A stretch of 64,000 bases of DNA from JAEUKA01 sp035328405 (GCA_035328405.1 DAOLIT010000027.1:1-64000), one strand, 5' to 3'; counted from the first letter of the stretch, positions 54,065 to 63,038 are shown. Notes: generated by a model not told the origin, from the letters alone. Translations and numbers: made by a program.

Positions 54065-54100
54065 CAAAAAAGCCCGTACTTCCGAGGAGAAGTACAGGCT
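54065..54100 (-). terminator. Terminator of the tRNA-Ala gene
   Basis: Read on the minus strand, arms AGCCTGTACTT / AAGTACGGGCT (54071-54081 with 54090-54100, one mismatch) are followed by a run of T (A run 54066-54071). It starts ten bases after the tRNA end. Confidence 0.75.
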
Positions 54101-54107
54101 TTCAAGT

Positions 54108-54181
<74 letters not shown>

Positions 54182-54216
54182 AAAAAGGGTGGCGTCCAAA
54201 AGGTCTTGACCTTCTA

Positions 54217-55275
54217 TCAGGGACGAGCAGTCGCGTGCAAGCGTTTTTTACTTTTTGTTCGCGCTCGGCTTTTTTTAGGTGGATGGGAGACCCGTGGAGA
54301 ACGCTGTGATGGGTGGTTTTTCGACGGGAAATGGAGGTCAGAGAGTTTTCCGCTTTCGGGCATCATGAGCGCGTTTTCGCGCCTCACGACATCGGTCAGT
54401 CCACGCAGCCCACAGCCTCCAACCAAAAGCTTCGACACAGGTGGTAGTGAACCAACAACCTTCGACAAAAGTTTGCTTAACTCTTCAGGCTCTGGTCGCA
54501 AAACAAAAGAGAGTGCAACAAATGAGGGTTGAACCTTCTGAGCCGTTTGCACGAGTTCAGCCAAAGGAACATCAGCGCCGAGAAAGAGCGCATCCCAACC
54601 TTGAACAGTTGCTTCCAATGCGAACAGAAGAAGACCCATGTCGTGTAGCTCGCCAGGTGGACATGCACACAATACGGAATGTTCACAGGATGCAGACCGA
54701 ACCTCACGCAACAGAGTCGTCATATGGTTGCGAATCAGTGCGGTTCCAAAATGCTCAGCAGCGACGGAAAGCTTGCCCTCATGCCAGCGATTTCCAACTT
54801 CGACGAGCAATGGAAAAAGCAATTGGTGACAAACCTGCTCGATCGGCAACGTCCGAATGGGCACGGAAAGAAGCTCCTCGGCCACAGCATTGTCTAGGCT
54901 TCTAAAAGCTTCGACAAGCAGATCAATCCTTTCTTCAACACTCATGAGTTGTTGAAGGTTTGTTTTTTCAGGACGCGATCTTTTTAACGAAGAAGCATGG
55001 CCAGAACGATCGGGTTCTTTGGGGGGATTTGCCTGTGCAAGGTGTCCCGAGATCACTTGAGCATGGGGCAGCCGTGCAATCTGTGCAGGGGACATTCCCC
55101 GTTTGACAAGTTGCTGCGCGCCTTTGAGCAAGGCGATTTCTTCCTCTGAATACAGACGATATCCAGACGCTGTCCTCTCGGGTTGAACCAGGCCATAGCG
55201 AGCCTCCCACGCTCGAATGAGGACAGCAGACATACCGGTCAATTGTGCAGCGGTTTGAATCAGATACCTGTTCAT
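54217..55275 (-). CDS. MerR-type regulator with B12-binding domain (CarH/LitR-like)
   Basis: About 352 residues. The N-terminal MerR HTH (MNRYLIQTAAQLTGMSAVLI, RAWEARYGLVQPERT, SGYRLYSEEE) is followed by the helical cap with the Wx9EH motif (WHEGKLSVAAEH) and the cobalamin domain with the His of ExxxDxHxxG in GELHDMG and GADVPLAEL. Such proteins use adenosylcobalamin as a light sensor and repress carotenoid or related genes in the dark. A Lys/Ser/Pro-rich tail of 40 residues is extra. Divergent with an ECF sigma gene, as in LitR/LitS systems. Start uncertain among ATG 55275, 55290 and 55311. Confidence 0.92.
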   Translation of the reverse strand: MNRYLIQTAAQLTGMSAVLIRAWEARYGLVQPERTASGYRLYSEEEIALLKGAQQLVKRGMSPAQIARLPHAQVISGHLAQANPPKEPDRSGHASSLKRSRPEKTNLQQLMSVEERIDLLVEAFRSLDNAVAEELLSVPIRTLPIEQVCHQLLFPLLVEVGNRWHEGKLSVAAEHFGTALIRNHMTTLLREVRSASCEHSVLCACPPGELHDMGLLLFALEATVQGWDALFLGADVPLAELVQTAQKVQPSFVALSFVLRPEPEELSKLLSKVVGSLPPVSKLLVGGCGLRGLTDVVRRENALMMPESGKLSDLHFPSKNHPSQRSPRVSHPPKKSRARTKSKKRLHATARP

Positions 55276-55309
55276 GGTTAGAAGTCTCATCCATCGACTC
55301 TGATTAGTC

Positions 55310-55329
55310 AAGGTTTGTTTAGGCTTTTT
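55310..55329. repeat. 20-bp direct repeat, left copy
   Basis: AAGGTTTGTTTAGGCTTTTT is repeated exactly at 56071-56090. The two copies flank the ECF sigma gene; this one lies in the divergent promoter region. Confidence 0.85.
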
Positions 55330-55409
55330 CCGAGTAGAAAAATAAATTTTTCAGACGAAAAATTAAAATTTTTCTAAAAATTGAAGAATTCTTATTGACT
55401 CGTTTGTAA

Positions 55410-55426
55410 AAGGTCTGTAAAACCTT
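55410..55426. promoter_or_regulatory. Inverted repeat in the carH-like/sigma intergenic region
   Basis: AAGGTCTGTAAAACCTT is nearly self-complementary (AAGGT/ACCTT arms around an AT-rich centre) and lies in the AT-rich gap between the B12 regulator and the sigma gene; it shares AAGGTnTGT with the flanking direct repeat. A good candidate for the MerR/B12 regulator's operator. Confidence 0.5.
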
Positions 55427-55505
55427 GATCAACGAAACGCAAGACGGGAAACGCGAGACGGCAATGGGTTCACAGCCAACGCCGTCCAAACCACGGAGAG
55501 ATGAC

Positions 55506-56063
55506 ATGACGAGACTTCACACGGAAACCAACCAAACCTTGGCTCAGGCCGTCGCTCAAAGCAGGCCCGCACTTGTTCGGCAGGCACGTCGGATGCTTCG
55601 TGATGAAACCAGCGCGGAAGATGCCGCCCAAGATGCGCTGGTGGCGGCACTTTCCCACATGGATTGTTTCCGTGGAGACGCACAGGTTGGAACGTGGATG
55701 TATCGTGTGGGTGCAAACGCGGTGCTCATGACAATGAGGCGTGAGCGACGGGCAAGCGACCGAACCCATCGCGCCATGGCATCGCTGCCAAAAGAATCAA
55801 GCTGGCTGTCGGGGAGTGGTTCATCGGAACCCGCGCAGTGGAAGCTCGAAGACAGTCAGCAAGCGGATTTGTTGAGGTGGGCCATCGAGCAGCTCCCAGA
55901 ACGGTATCGCTTGGTGGTGGTGCAGTGCGACCTTGATGAAAAGCCAGTGCAGGAAGTGGCGGAATCGTTGGGCTTGACGATTGGTGGGGTACGGACCCGC
56001 CGACTGAGGGCACATCGCATGCTGCGCGAGACGCTGAAAGAACGCACAGCCGACCTGTTCTAG
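55506..56063 (+). CDS. ECF-type RNA polymerase sigma factor
   Basis: 185 residues from ATG 55506 (GGAGAG upstream); the frame is open to 55425. Sigma region 2 (DETSAEDAAQDALVAALSHM, FRGDAQVGTWMYRVGANAVL) and region 4 (QLPERYRLVVVQCDLDEKPV, VAESLGLTIGGVRTRRLRA) are complete. Divergent from the B12/MerR regulator, matching the light-responsive LitR-LitS type of arrangement. The stop overlaps the end of the convergent ybeY gene by four bases. Confidence 0.92.
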   Translation: MTRLHTETNQTLAQAVAQSRPALVRQARRMLRDETSAEDAAQDALVAALSHMDCFRGDAQVGTWMYRVGANAVLMTMRRERRASDRTHRAMASLPKESSWLSGSGSSEPAQWKLEDSQQADLLRWAIEQLPERYRLVVVQCDLDEKPVQEVAESLGLTIGGVRTRRLRAHRMLRETLKERTADLF

Positions 56064-56695
56064 TTTGTAGAAGGTTTGTTTAGGCTTTTTGAAGAGTCCT
56101 TCCGATCAAACTTTTTGGTCCCCCTTTTGGGATTCCCACAAAAGCCCCCAGACTCCTGTTTGGAAACACCCCCAATACCCGTTTTCCCTGGCCTGGATGG
56201 AAAGGGGTGCGCAAGGATTCGGCCTGACGCTCTGGCTTGCTGTCGTAACAGAGCTTCGTAGCCGAACATCCACCGTTCCTCTTGTGCGTCGCGGTGATCC
56301 ATTCCCAACAGGTGACAGAGACCATGAACAGACAAATGCAGCAATTCCTCGAGAAGGGAATGTCCCTGGGAAAGGGCTTGTTGCTCGGCTATCTCGACAG
56401 AAATGATGATGTCTCCGAGCACCAGCGCAAGCAAGGTTGCCCCCGACGGTGTGGAGGCATCACATTGGGCGAACGACAACACATCGGTGGGATGATCTTC
56501 TTCCGCGTACATCCGATTGAGTGCGTGAAGTTCCTGGTTGTCCGAAAGGGTTAAACAGACCTCTGCGTGATCGACCTGTGCAGCCTTCATGGCTCGACGG
56601 ACTTGGCGAACCAATTGCCTGCGCAAATCAGTGGAAATCGCAGCACGAATGGAGTCTCGCAAAACAAGCTGAAGCACACGAGGGACGTACCACAA
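56060..56695 (-). CDS. ybeY: Endoribonuclease YbeY with C-terminal extension
   Basis: 211 residues; the usual YbeY has 150-160. It processes 16S rRNA ends and controls ribosome quality. The core is intact: ADHAEVCLTL-type N-terminal strands, HPTDVLSFA, and the zinc motif HLSVHGLCHLLGMDH (HxxxHxxxxxH). The last 50 residues (HPFPSRPGKTGIGG and a Lys/Ser-rich end) have no counterpart and their DNA contains the right copy of the 20-bp repeat, so the tail likely arose from neighbouring DNA. TTG at 56695 or GTG at 56677 may be the start. Confidence 0.9.
   Translation of the reverse strand: MWYVPRVLQLVLRDSIRAAISTDLRRQLVRQVRRAMKAAQVDHAEVCLTLSDNQELHALNRMYAEEDHPTDVLSFAQCDASTPSGATLLALVLGDIIISVEIAEQQALSQGHSLLEELLHLSVHGLCHLLGMDHRDAQEERWMFGYEALLRQQARASGRILAHPFPSRPGKTGIGGVSKQESGGFCGNPKRGTKKFDRKDSSKSLNKPSTN
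56071..56090. repeat. 20-bp direct repeat, right copy
   Basis: Second exact copy of AAGGTTTGTTTAGGCTTTTT, eight bases after the sigma stop and within the 3' end of ybeY. The 741 bases between the copies hold the sigma gene and its promoter. Confidence 0.85.
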
Positions 56696-56779
56696 TTTGC
56701 TGAACGCTTTGGGTACATTTCGCTTTTGCCAACAGGCGCTTGGGAGACTGGCTGAGACGGAGAGGCTGCGTTGGGCGTA

Positions 56780-57868
56780 CTAAAAGAGGGTGCCGTTTTT
56801 TTTGCGCACAGACATCCCATCGGCAAGAGAATCGATCCCCGCGACGACGACGGCTTCTTCGGGCTGCAAGCCTTTGGCAATTTCCAAAAACGTGCCTCCG
56901 TCTACGCCGAGTGTGACGGATCGACGCTGCACTTTGCCGTCTTTTTCGACGAAGAGAAACCGCTGAACACCAGAGATTTGGACGGCGGATTCGGGGACGA
57001 CAAGGGCTTGTTTGTGCAGGCCGACTTGGATGCGGGCGCGTCCGTACATGCCGGGTCGGAGTCGCCCGGTCTGGTTTTGCAAATGCACTTCCGCGTCGAG
57101 GGTGCGGGACAAGGAATCGAACGCTGGCGACAGGCGAACGACGGTTCCAACAAATTCCTCTTTGGGCAAGGCATCGACTGACAGGATGACTTTTTGTCCA
57201 ACGGCGACTTGAGCGGCTTCCTGTTCGCGCACCGCGACAAATGCACGCAGCACGTCCACGCGGCCCAGCACGAGCAGCGCGCCTTGCTGGGGCCCGACGA
57301 GAACGCCAGCATCGTATCGTCGCTGTAACACAACACCGTCGATGGGCGATTCGATGCGCATTTCCCCAAGGCGCACAGCGATCGCTTGAAGCTGGGCTTG
57401 CGCCGCCGCCTCGACGGCCTCGGCCTGGGCGAGCGCGGTGTTGCTTTGTTGAAGCTCGTGGGCCGAAACAACGCCTGTCGGGGCCAAACTTCCCAGGCGG
57501 CCTCGGTTGATTCGCGCTTGTTCAAGGGCAGCCTGAGCTTGTCGAAGCTGGCCTTTGGCGACGCCAAGCTGATCGGGCAGGTCGCTTTGTCGAACAAGAG
57601 CCAACAGTTGCCCCTTTTTCACGACATCGCCGCGCTCGACAAGAACGGCGCTCAGGTAGCCCATTTGTTTGGACCACAAGTCCGCCTGCTCTTTCGGTCG
57701 CAATTCGACGGGCGAAGACACCTCAACGGGCACATCACGGACGATGGGCGCGTTTACCAAGACAAGCGGAGGCGGCCTGGACCCTCGCGCATCCTTGCTG
57801 CCCATTCCACAGCCAGCCCCGGCCAGAGCCAAACCGACAAACCATGCAAACCCAAAAAAACACCGCAC
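56780..57868 (-). CDS. RND/HlyD-family efflux adaptor lipoprotein
   Basis: About 362 residues from GTG 57868. The start VRCFFGFAWFVGLALAGAGC is a lipoprotein signal with a lipobox before Cys. The adaptor layout follows: lipoyl/barrel-sandwich half (GYLSAVLVERGDVVKKGQLLA), a helical hairpin (DLPDQLGVAKGQLRQAQAAL, AEAVEAAAQAQL), the second lipoyl half (RIESPIDGVVLQRR), beta barrel and membrane-proximal domain. No RND transporter or outer-membrane channel gene follows in this window; it is an orphan or its partners are elsewhere. ATG at 57988 would add an odd repeat-encoded start. Confidence 0.88.
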   Translation of the reverse strand: MRCFFGFAWFVGLALAGAGCGMGSKDARGSRPPPLVLVNAPIVRDVPVEVSSPVELRPKEQADLWSKQMGYLSAVLVERGDVVKKGQLLALVRQSDLPDQLGVAKGQLRQAQAALEQARINRGRLGSLAPTGVVSAHELQQSNTALAQAEAVEAAAQAQLQAIAVRLGEMRIESPIDGVVLQRRYDAGVLVGPQQGALLVLGRVDVLRAFVAVREQEAAQVAVGQKVILSVDALPKEEFVGTVVRLSPAFDSLSRTLDAEVHLQNQTGRLRPGMYGRARIQVGLHKQALVVPESAVQISGVQRFLFVEKDGKVQRRSVTLGVDGGTFLEIAKGLQPEEAVVVAGIDSLADGMSVRKKNGTLF

Positions 57869-57914
57869 AACAAGCTGCTTACCACAAGGCGTGGCCCGGA
57901 AAAGCCTCGATTTC

Positions 57915-57984
57915 TTGTGTGCAAGGGGCCGCGTAGCCCCTCGAACGCTTGGTTGCTTGTGTGCGCGGGGCCGCTTAGCCCCTT
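57915..57984. repeat. Two copies of a 28-bp repeat with GGGGC/GCCCC arms
   Basis: CTTGTGTGC followed by a hairpin-forming GGGGCCG...TAGCCCC occurs at 57915-57942 and 57957-57984 with 3 mismatches. It lies between the clpX-like stop and the adaptor start and may act as transcription attenuator or be an intergenic repeat family. Confidence 0.75.
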
Positions 57985-59018
57985 TCATCGAGTCGCTGGC
58001 GGACGTACTGCTCGCTCACGATGATGTGTTCGCCGCGTCGTTCGGGGGCTTCAAACAAGAGGTCAAGACAGACTTTTTCCAAAAACCCCCGCAGCGCACG
58101 CGCCCCCAAACCCTGTCTGAGCGCGGCTTGCGCGATCTCTTTTTGTGCCGCCGCCGAAAAATCGACCTGGACCTGATCGAGCGCAAACAGCCGCTGGTAT
58201 TCGGACAGCAGCGACTCGCCCGAGCCGGACAAAATGTCGATGAGTTCTGCTTCGCCCAGACGATCAAGCTGGACGCGCACGGGAAAACGCCCCAAAAGTT
58301 CGCCGAGCATGCCGTAGGCCACCAAGTCTTCGGTCGAAACGTCCTTGGTTTTTTCGACGGGCATATCCGATCCAAAACCAATTCGCGCACCCGGTTTTTG
58401 CGCCTCGAACAGATCCGCAAACGTCCCGGCGGCGACAAACAGAATGTCGCTGGTGTCGAGCTGCACCAAGTCCTGACGCCCCGACTGCGCCAAAAAACTC
58501 TGCGGCACAAAGACCTCGCGCCCTTCGAGCAGTTTGAGCAGGCTTTGCTGCACGCCCTCGCCGCCCACGTCGCGCGTCCCTCCGCCTGTTTTGTAACTTT
58601 GGGTGCGCCTCGCGAGCTTGTCGATTTCGTCCAAAAACACGATGCCGCGCTGGGCCTCAGCAACCGAGTGATGCGCGCGAAACAAGAGCTCGGTCAAAAG
58701 TTGTTCGACATCTTTTCCGTAATAGCCCGCCTCGGTGTACTCCGTTGCGTCCGCCACGCACAGCGGCACGTCCAGAACTTCCGACAACGTGCGCACAAGG
58801 TGCGTCTTGCCTGACCCCGTTGGCCCAATCAGCAGCACATTCGACTTGCGAAGGTCCCCTTTTCGGTCCACAGACAAACCGCACCGCCGCATATGCCCGT
58901 ACGCCGCGACCGAAAGCACCCGTTTGGCTTGCTCCTGTCCGACTACCTTGCGCTCCAAATGGGCATAAATCGCACGCGGAGTCAGTACCGCGCGGCGCTG
59001 TGGACGAACTTTCGGCAT
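57975..59018 (-). CDS. ClpX-like AAA+ unfoldase without N-terminal zinc domain
   Basis: 347 residues from MPKVRPQRR; E. coli ClpX has 424. The AAA+ core is complete: KVVGQEQAK, Walker A GPTGSGKT, pore loop GYYG in place of the usual GYVG, Walker B IVFLDEIDK, RDVGGEGVQQ, and RIGFG, the IGF tripeptide that docks ClpX to ClpP. The zinc-binding N-terminal domain (four Cys) that selects adaptors and substrates is absent, and no clpP is adjacent. It may be a second, specialised ClpX. The open frame extends upstream to 59117 but without Cys pairs. Confidence 0.88.
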   Translation of the reverse strand: MPKVRPQRRAVLTPRAIYAHLERKVVGQEQAKRVLSVAAYGHMRRCGLSVDRKGDLRKSNVLLIGPTGSGKTHLVRTLSEVLDVPLCVADATEYTEAGYYGKDVEQLLTELLFRAHHSVAEAQRGIVFLDEIDKLARRTQSYKTGGGTRDVGGEGVQQSLLKLLEGREVFVPQSFLAQSGRQDLVQLDTSDILFVAAGTFADLFEAQKPGARIGFGSDMPVEKTKDVSTEDLVAYGMLGELLGRFPVRVQLDRLGEAELIDILSGSGESLLSEYQRLFALDQVQVDFSAAAQKEIAQAALRQGLGARALRGFLEKVCLDLLFEAPERRGEHIIVSEQYVRQRLDERG

Positions 59019-59142
59019 CGTATTTTCGTGGTCCCGGACGTTTCGCCTGGGCTGTTTGGGCGGGACGCACGATATCATGGGGTGCTTTTCCCAAAACACC
59101 TCGCTTTTTGGCACCACATCGCTTTCGGGAGGACCTTTGCCG

Positions 59143-60978
59143 ATGAGTCAAGAGACCGGTTTGACGGGCGACACGATCGCCGAAATTTATGCAAACAGGG
59201 CCCAAGCCACCCCCAACGCCCCCGCCTTCATGACCCGGCGCAACGGAGAATGGCAAACCCTAACGTGGCAGCAAGCGTATGAAAAATCGTCGGACATCGC
59301 CCACGGTTTGATTGCCCTAGGTGCCAAAGTCGGGGACAAAATCGCAATCATCGGCGGCACCCGCGAGGAATGGACCCTGTGTGACTTGGGTCTCGTCCTG
59401 GCCGGCGGCATTACCGTCCCCATCTATCCCTCCAGCTTGAGGGAAACCGTCGAGTACATCCTGAACGACAGCGAATCCTGTTACGTCTTTGCGGAAGACA
59501 AAAAACAGATCGAAAAACTGCTCGCGATCCGCGACCGCATTCCGCAAGTGAAGCAAGTCATTTTGTGGGACGGCCACGCCGAAAGCGACGCCAAGGTGGA
59601 CGAATGGGTCACGCCCCTGCGCGAGCTGTGCGATCGGGGCCGCGCCCACCGCCTCGTCGAGCCCAACGCACTCCCCGAGTTGCGCAAGCAAATGTCAGGC
59701 AAAACCGTCGCCACCATCATTTACACCTCGGGCACCACCGGCAATCCCAAGGGCGTCGTCCAAACCCACGCCTCCTTTGTCGAGGGCACCCGCTACGGCG
59801 TCACCGCATTGCCCGTCAAGCGCACCGATCGGCAACTTCTGTTTTTGCCGCTCGCGCACTCGTTTGCCAAAACCCTGTCCATCGTGTCGGTCTATGTTGG
59901 TTTTTGCACCGCCTACTCCGCCATTGACACGATTTTGGAGTACGTCGGCCAAGTCAAACCCAGCTTCATGGCCGGCGTCCCCCGCATTTACGAAAAGGTC
60001 TACGCCGGGTTCCTAAACAAGGCAAAACAGGGCGGGGCCGTCAAATGGGGGCTCGTTCAGTGGGCGCTCAAAGTCGGCACGCAAGCCAGCCGTGAAGTTC
60101 AGGCGGGCCGCACCCCTTCCGGTTTTCTTGGGATTCAGTGGAAACTCGCCGACAAACTCGTGTTTTCCAAACTCCGCGAACGGTTCGGCGGCAGACTCAA
60201 GTGGTTTGTATCCGGCTCGGCCCCCCTTTCCCGCGAACTTGCCGAGTTTTTCCACGCTGCCGGCATGCTCATCCTTGAGGGTTACGGCCTCACCGAGACC
60301 AACAGCCTGACCAGCATCAACCGACTCGATGCCTACAAGTTCGGCACCGTCGGCAAACCCCTGCACTCTGCCCTGGAAGTCAAGATCGCCCAAGACGGAG
60401 AAATCCTCACGCGGGGCGTCACCAACCTGACCGAGTACTACAAACTCAAAGACGCCACCGCCGAGGCCATCGAGTCCGACGGCTGGTTCCACACCGGAGA
60501 CATCGGTGAAATCGACAACGACGGCTTCATCAAAATCACCGATCGCAAAAAAGACCTCATCAAAACGTCCGGCGGCAAGTACGTCGCACCCCAGATGATC
60601 GAAAACCTCCTCAAACTCGACCCCATCATCAGCCAAGCCGTCGTCATCGGAGACAACCGCAAGTACATCACCGCGCTTGTCTCGATCAACCAGGACACCG
60701 CCAAGCAGATTCTCGCCGAGGCTGGCCACGCTCCCCCTTCCGAACACAAGGAACTCCACGAACACCCCCTTGTCGCCGAACGCCTCGAGAGCAAGAAAGC
60801 CGAGGTCAACAGCCGCCTAGGTTCCTGGGAGCAGGTCAAGTACCTGTCCGTCCTCCCCCGCGAACTGACCGAAGCCGACGGCGAGCTGACCCCCAGCCTG
60901 AAGGTCAAACGCAAGGTCGTCTCGGAACGCTACCGCGACCTCATCGAATCCATGTACGAAAACAAAAGCAAAGACTAA
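59143..60978 (+). CDS. Long-chain fatty-acid--CoA ligase (AMP-forming)
   Basis: 611 residues, ATG 59143 preceded by GGGAGGACC. Adenylation motifs: P-loop IIYTSGTTGNPKG, ILEGYGLTETNS, the FHTGDIGEI core with the ATP-ribose Asp, and the C-terminal Lys in SPSLKVKRK. Size and motif set match the long-chain acyl-CoA synthetases of myxobacteria and their relatives. The start of beta-oxidation or lipid synthesis; it has no obvious operon partner. Confidence 0.94.
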   Translation: MSQETGLTGDTIAEIYANRAQATPNAPAFMTRRNGEWQTLTWQQAYEKSSDIAHGLIALGAKVGDKIAIIGGTREEWTLCDLGLVLAGGITVPIYPSSLRETVEYILNDSESCYVFAEDKKQIEKLLAIRDRIPQVKQVILWDGHAESDAKVDEWVTPLRELCDRGRAHRLVEPNALPELRKQMSGKTVATIIYTSGTTGNPKGVVQTHASFVEGTRYGVTALPVKRTDRQLLFLPLAHSFAKTLSIVSVYVGFCTAYSAIDTILEYVGQVKPSFMAGVPRIYEKVYAGFLNKAKQGGAVKWGLVQWALKVGTQASREVQAGRTPSGFLGIQWKLADKLVFSKLRERFGGRLKWFVSGSAPLSRELAEFFHAAGMLILEGYGLTETNSLTSINRLDAYKFGTVGKPLHSALEVKIAQDGEILTRGVTNLTEYYKLKDATAEAIESDGWFHTGDIGEIDNDGFIKITDRKKDLIKTSGGKYVAPQMIENLLKLDPIISQAVVIGDNRKYITALVSINQDTAKQILAEAGHAPPSEHKELHEHPLVAERLESKKAEVNSRLGSWEQVKYLSVLPRELTEADGELTPSLKVKRKVVSERYRDLIESMYENKSKD

Positions 60979-61041
60979 ACCCCCCTTCCCTTCTCCCCCT
61001 TGACACCCCGCCGCGCACCCCTTTCGCCAAAGCCCGTACTC

Positions 61042-61941
61042 CTAAAGTCGCAAAATGGGCAGGCGGTTGTCGCCTTCCTGCAGATTCTGTTCGCCATTTG
61101 ATACGGCCACCGTCCAATCGGTCCACGGGGCCTTCGATTTGGACAGCAGCGCCGAAAGTTCGGGCAACAGATCCGGCAGCGGAGCCACCGCGCGCAGTGT
61201 CGCCTGCTGTGTGACAAGGTATTCCAGCAGCGCAGACCAAGGCGGCAGATGCGGTGCCTCCACCGCAGGCTCAATCTTCGTCGGAGCGGGGTAAAAAAGG
61301 AGGCAGCTTCCCGGCTGGGCCAAGGAACAGGCCAGCGCACGGCCCACGTCGGTCCCAGTGGTTTCCAAAACGACAGCCCCCGACAGAGACACACTGTGCC
61401 GTCCGGCCATCGCCGCGACCTCTTGCCGCGCCCCGTCAGGTGCCATTTCGAGCACTTCCTTTTCCGAAAAACGCACCGGAACAAGCCCCCAAAGTTCGGC
61501 AACAGAGACCGCCAGCGCGGCTTGAAAACCGTGCCCCACAACGACTGCCACAGTTCCTGCTGAAGCCCCCGAAAGCGCCAGCGCAGAATACGGTGTCAGC
61601 AGCGCATTCGACAGCACTGCATAGGGCCACAAGTCCTCGGTTTGCGGCACGGTTTTTTCAAAAGGGGGTGAAAGGGGGTACAGATACCGGGCGGGCAGGA
61701 CTTCGTGCAGCACGGGACGGAGGGGGCGCGGCGCAAGCGCAGGGCAGGCCGACACGACGCCACGCCGACAGACCGGACATTCCCCGCAAGGCAACAGCCG
61801 GGGGACGACGACCGCATGCCCCACAAGCTCTTGCGCACCCGAACCTGCTTCGACGACCACACCGACGGATTCTGCGCCCGGAAAGGCCCCAAGCGCCGAG
61901 CCATACACGCGAACCTTCACTTCGTTTGTTTGCAACGTCAC
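61042..61941 (-). CDS. Degenerate zinc-type MDR dehydrogenase-like protein
   Basis: 299 residues from a GTG; the family norm is about 340-350. The structural-zinc loop (CGECPVCRRGVVSAC) is intact. The N-terminal piece carrying the catalytic-zinc Cys is missing (VKVRVYGS runs directly into ALGAFPGAESVG), the GHE motif reads GAE, and the cofactor loop is GHGFQA. So the catalytic zinc site is lost; the fold may serve another role or be on the way to a pseudogene. Convergent with the acyl-CoA ligase gene. Confidence 0.8.
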   Translation of the reverse strand: MTLQTNEVKVRVYGSALGAFPGAESVGVVVEAGSGAQELVGHAVVVPRLLPCGECPVCRRGVVSACPALAPRPLRPVLHEVLPARYLYPLSPPFEKTVPQTEDLWPYAVLSNALLTPYSALALSGASAGTVAVVVGHGFQAALAVSVAELWGLVPVRFSEKEVLEMAPDGARQEVAAMAGRHSVSLSGAVVLETTGTDVGRALACSLAQPGSCLLFYPAPTKIEPAVEAPHLPPWSALLEYLVTQQATLRAVAPLPDLLPELSALLSKSKAPWTDWTVAVSNGEQNLQEGDNRLPILRL

Positions 61942-62041
61942 AGCGCCGGAGCCTTACACAAAATCGGCCCGATTTGGCAAGCCTGACTGCGGTGGTGAGC
62001 AAAAATTTGCGTCGAGGCACAGCGGGTCGTGTAATCCACCC

Positions 62042-63025
62042 ATGTACCAAACCTGCACGACTTGCGGACAACGATTTCTGCCGCAGTATGCGTATCAAGT
62101 GGCGACGCTGCCGCACGCAGCGGGGGAACCGCCTCGCCGCCAATACTTTTGCCAACTGAGCTGTCGGCGCTCCGCCTTGGGTGAAGTCAGCCATGCAGTG
62201 CGTCGGGCTCGGCGCATCGCGGTCCTGAATCAAAAAGGGGGAACCGGAAAAACCACGACGGCCATCAATTTGGCCGCAGGTTTGGCCGAACGCGGTTTCG
62301 AGACGCTGCTCATCGACACGGACGCCCAAGGAAATGTCGGCGCAAGCCTGGGAGTCAAAGGGGAACGGAGTCTGTATCACGTTCTGTGCGACGGAACAGA
62401 CCCCGCCGAAGTGGCTGTGCCTGTGCGCGGGAAACTTGAAGTCATCACGTCGGACGCGACGCTCGCGGCAGCGGAGGTCTGGCTTGCCCGCCGAGACCAC
62501 GACAGAGACCGCATTTTGTCGAATCGGATGGGCGCTGCGCACAAGCGGTATCAATACGTGATTTTGGATTGCGCGCCGTCGCTGTCATTGCTGAATCAAA
62601 ATGCGCTCACGTATGCCGACGAGGTGCTGATTCCCGTTTCGTGCGACTACCTGTCCCTCATCGGTGTGAAACAGGTGTTGAAGACGCTCAAAGACATCGA
62701 GCGTCACTTGGGTCATTCGGTGCGCATCGCCGGAGTGCTCCCGACGTTTTACGATTCGCGCATCCGTCTGGCCCGCGAGGCACTGGAGACGCTGCGCGGC
62801 CATTTCAAAGAAAAATTGCTCGACCCCGTGCGTCGTTCGACGCGGCTCGCGGAAGCCCCGAGTCACCGTCAGTCGATTTTCGAGTACGACGCATCCTCGC
62901 CCGGCGCAGAAGATTACCGTCGGGTGGTCGAAAGAATCATCGGTGCGGATCAGCCCCTTTCAGCCGAGTTCGTTCGTTCGCGGGCCGTGGTTCCACCGAC
63001 GATCGAACCGGCCACGTTCGAGTGA
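62042..63025 (+). CDS. ParA-family ATPase with N-terminal zinc finger
   Basis: 327 residues. Residues 1-45 carry two Cys pairs (CTTC near 5-8 and CQLSC near 37-41), a zinc finger unusual for ParA. The ATPase part has the deviant Walker A QKGGTGKTTT, Walker A' IDTDAQGN and Walker B VILDCAPS. ParA proteins sort DNA or protein cargo. The gene that follows after 13 bases encodes a ribbon-helix-helix protein, so they form a partition-like pair, although a ParB is absent. Confidence 0.9.
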   Translation: MYQTCTTCGQRFLPQYAYQVATLPHAAGEPPRRQYFCQLSCRRSALGEVSHAVRRARRIAVLNQKGGTGKTTTAINLAAGLAERGFETLLIDTDAQGNVGASLGVKGERSLYHVLCDGTDPAEVAVPVRGKLEVITSDATLAAAEVWLARRDHDRDRILSNRMGAAHKRYQYVILDCAPSLSLLNQNALTYADEVLIPVSCDYLSLIGVKQVLKTLKDIERHLGHSVRIAGVLPTFYDSRIRLAREALETLRGHFKEKLLDPVRRSTRLAEAPSHRQSIFEYDASSPGAEDYRRVVERIIGADQPLSAEFVRSRAVVPPTIEPATFE

Positions 63026-63038
63026 GGAAACGCACACG

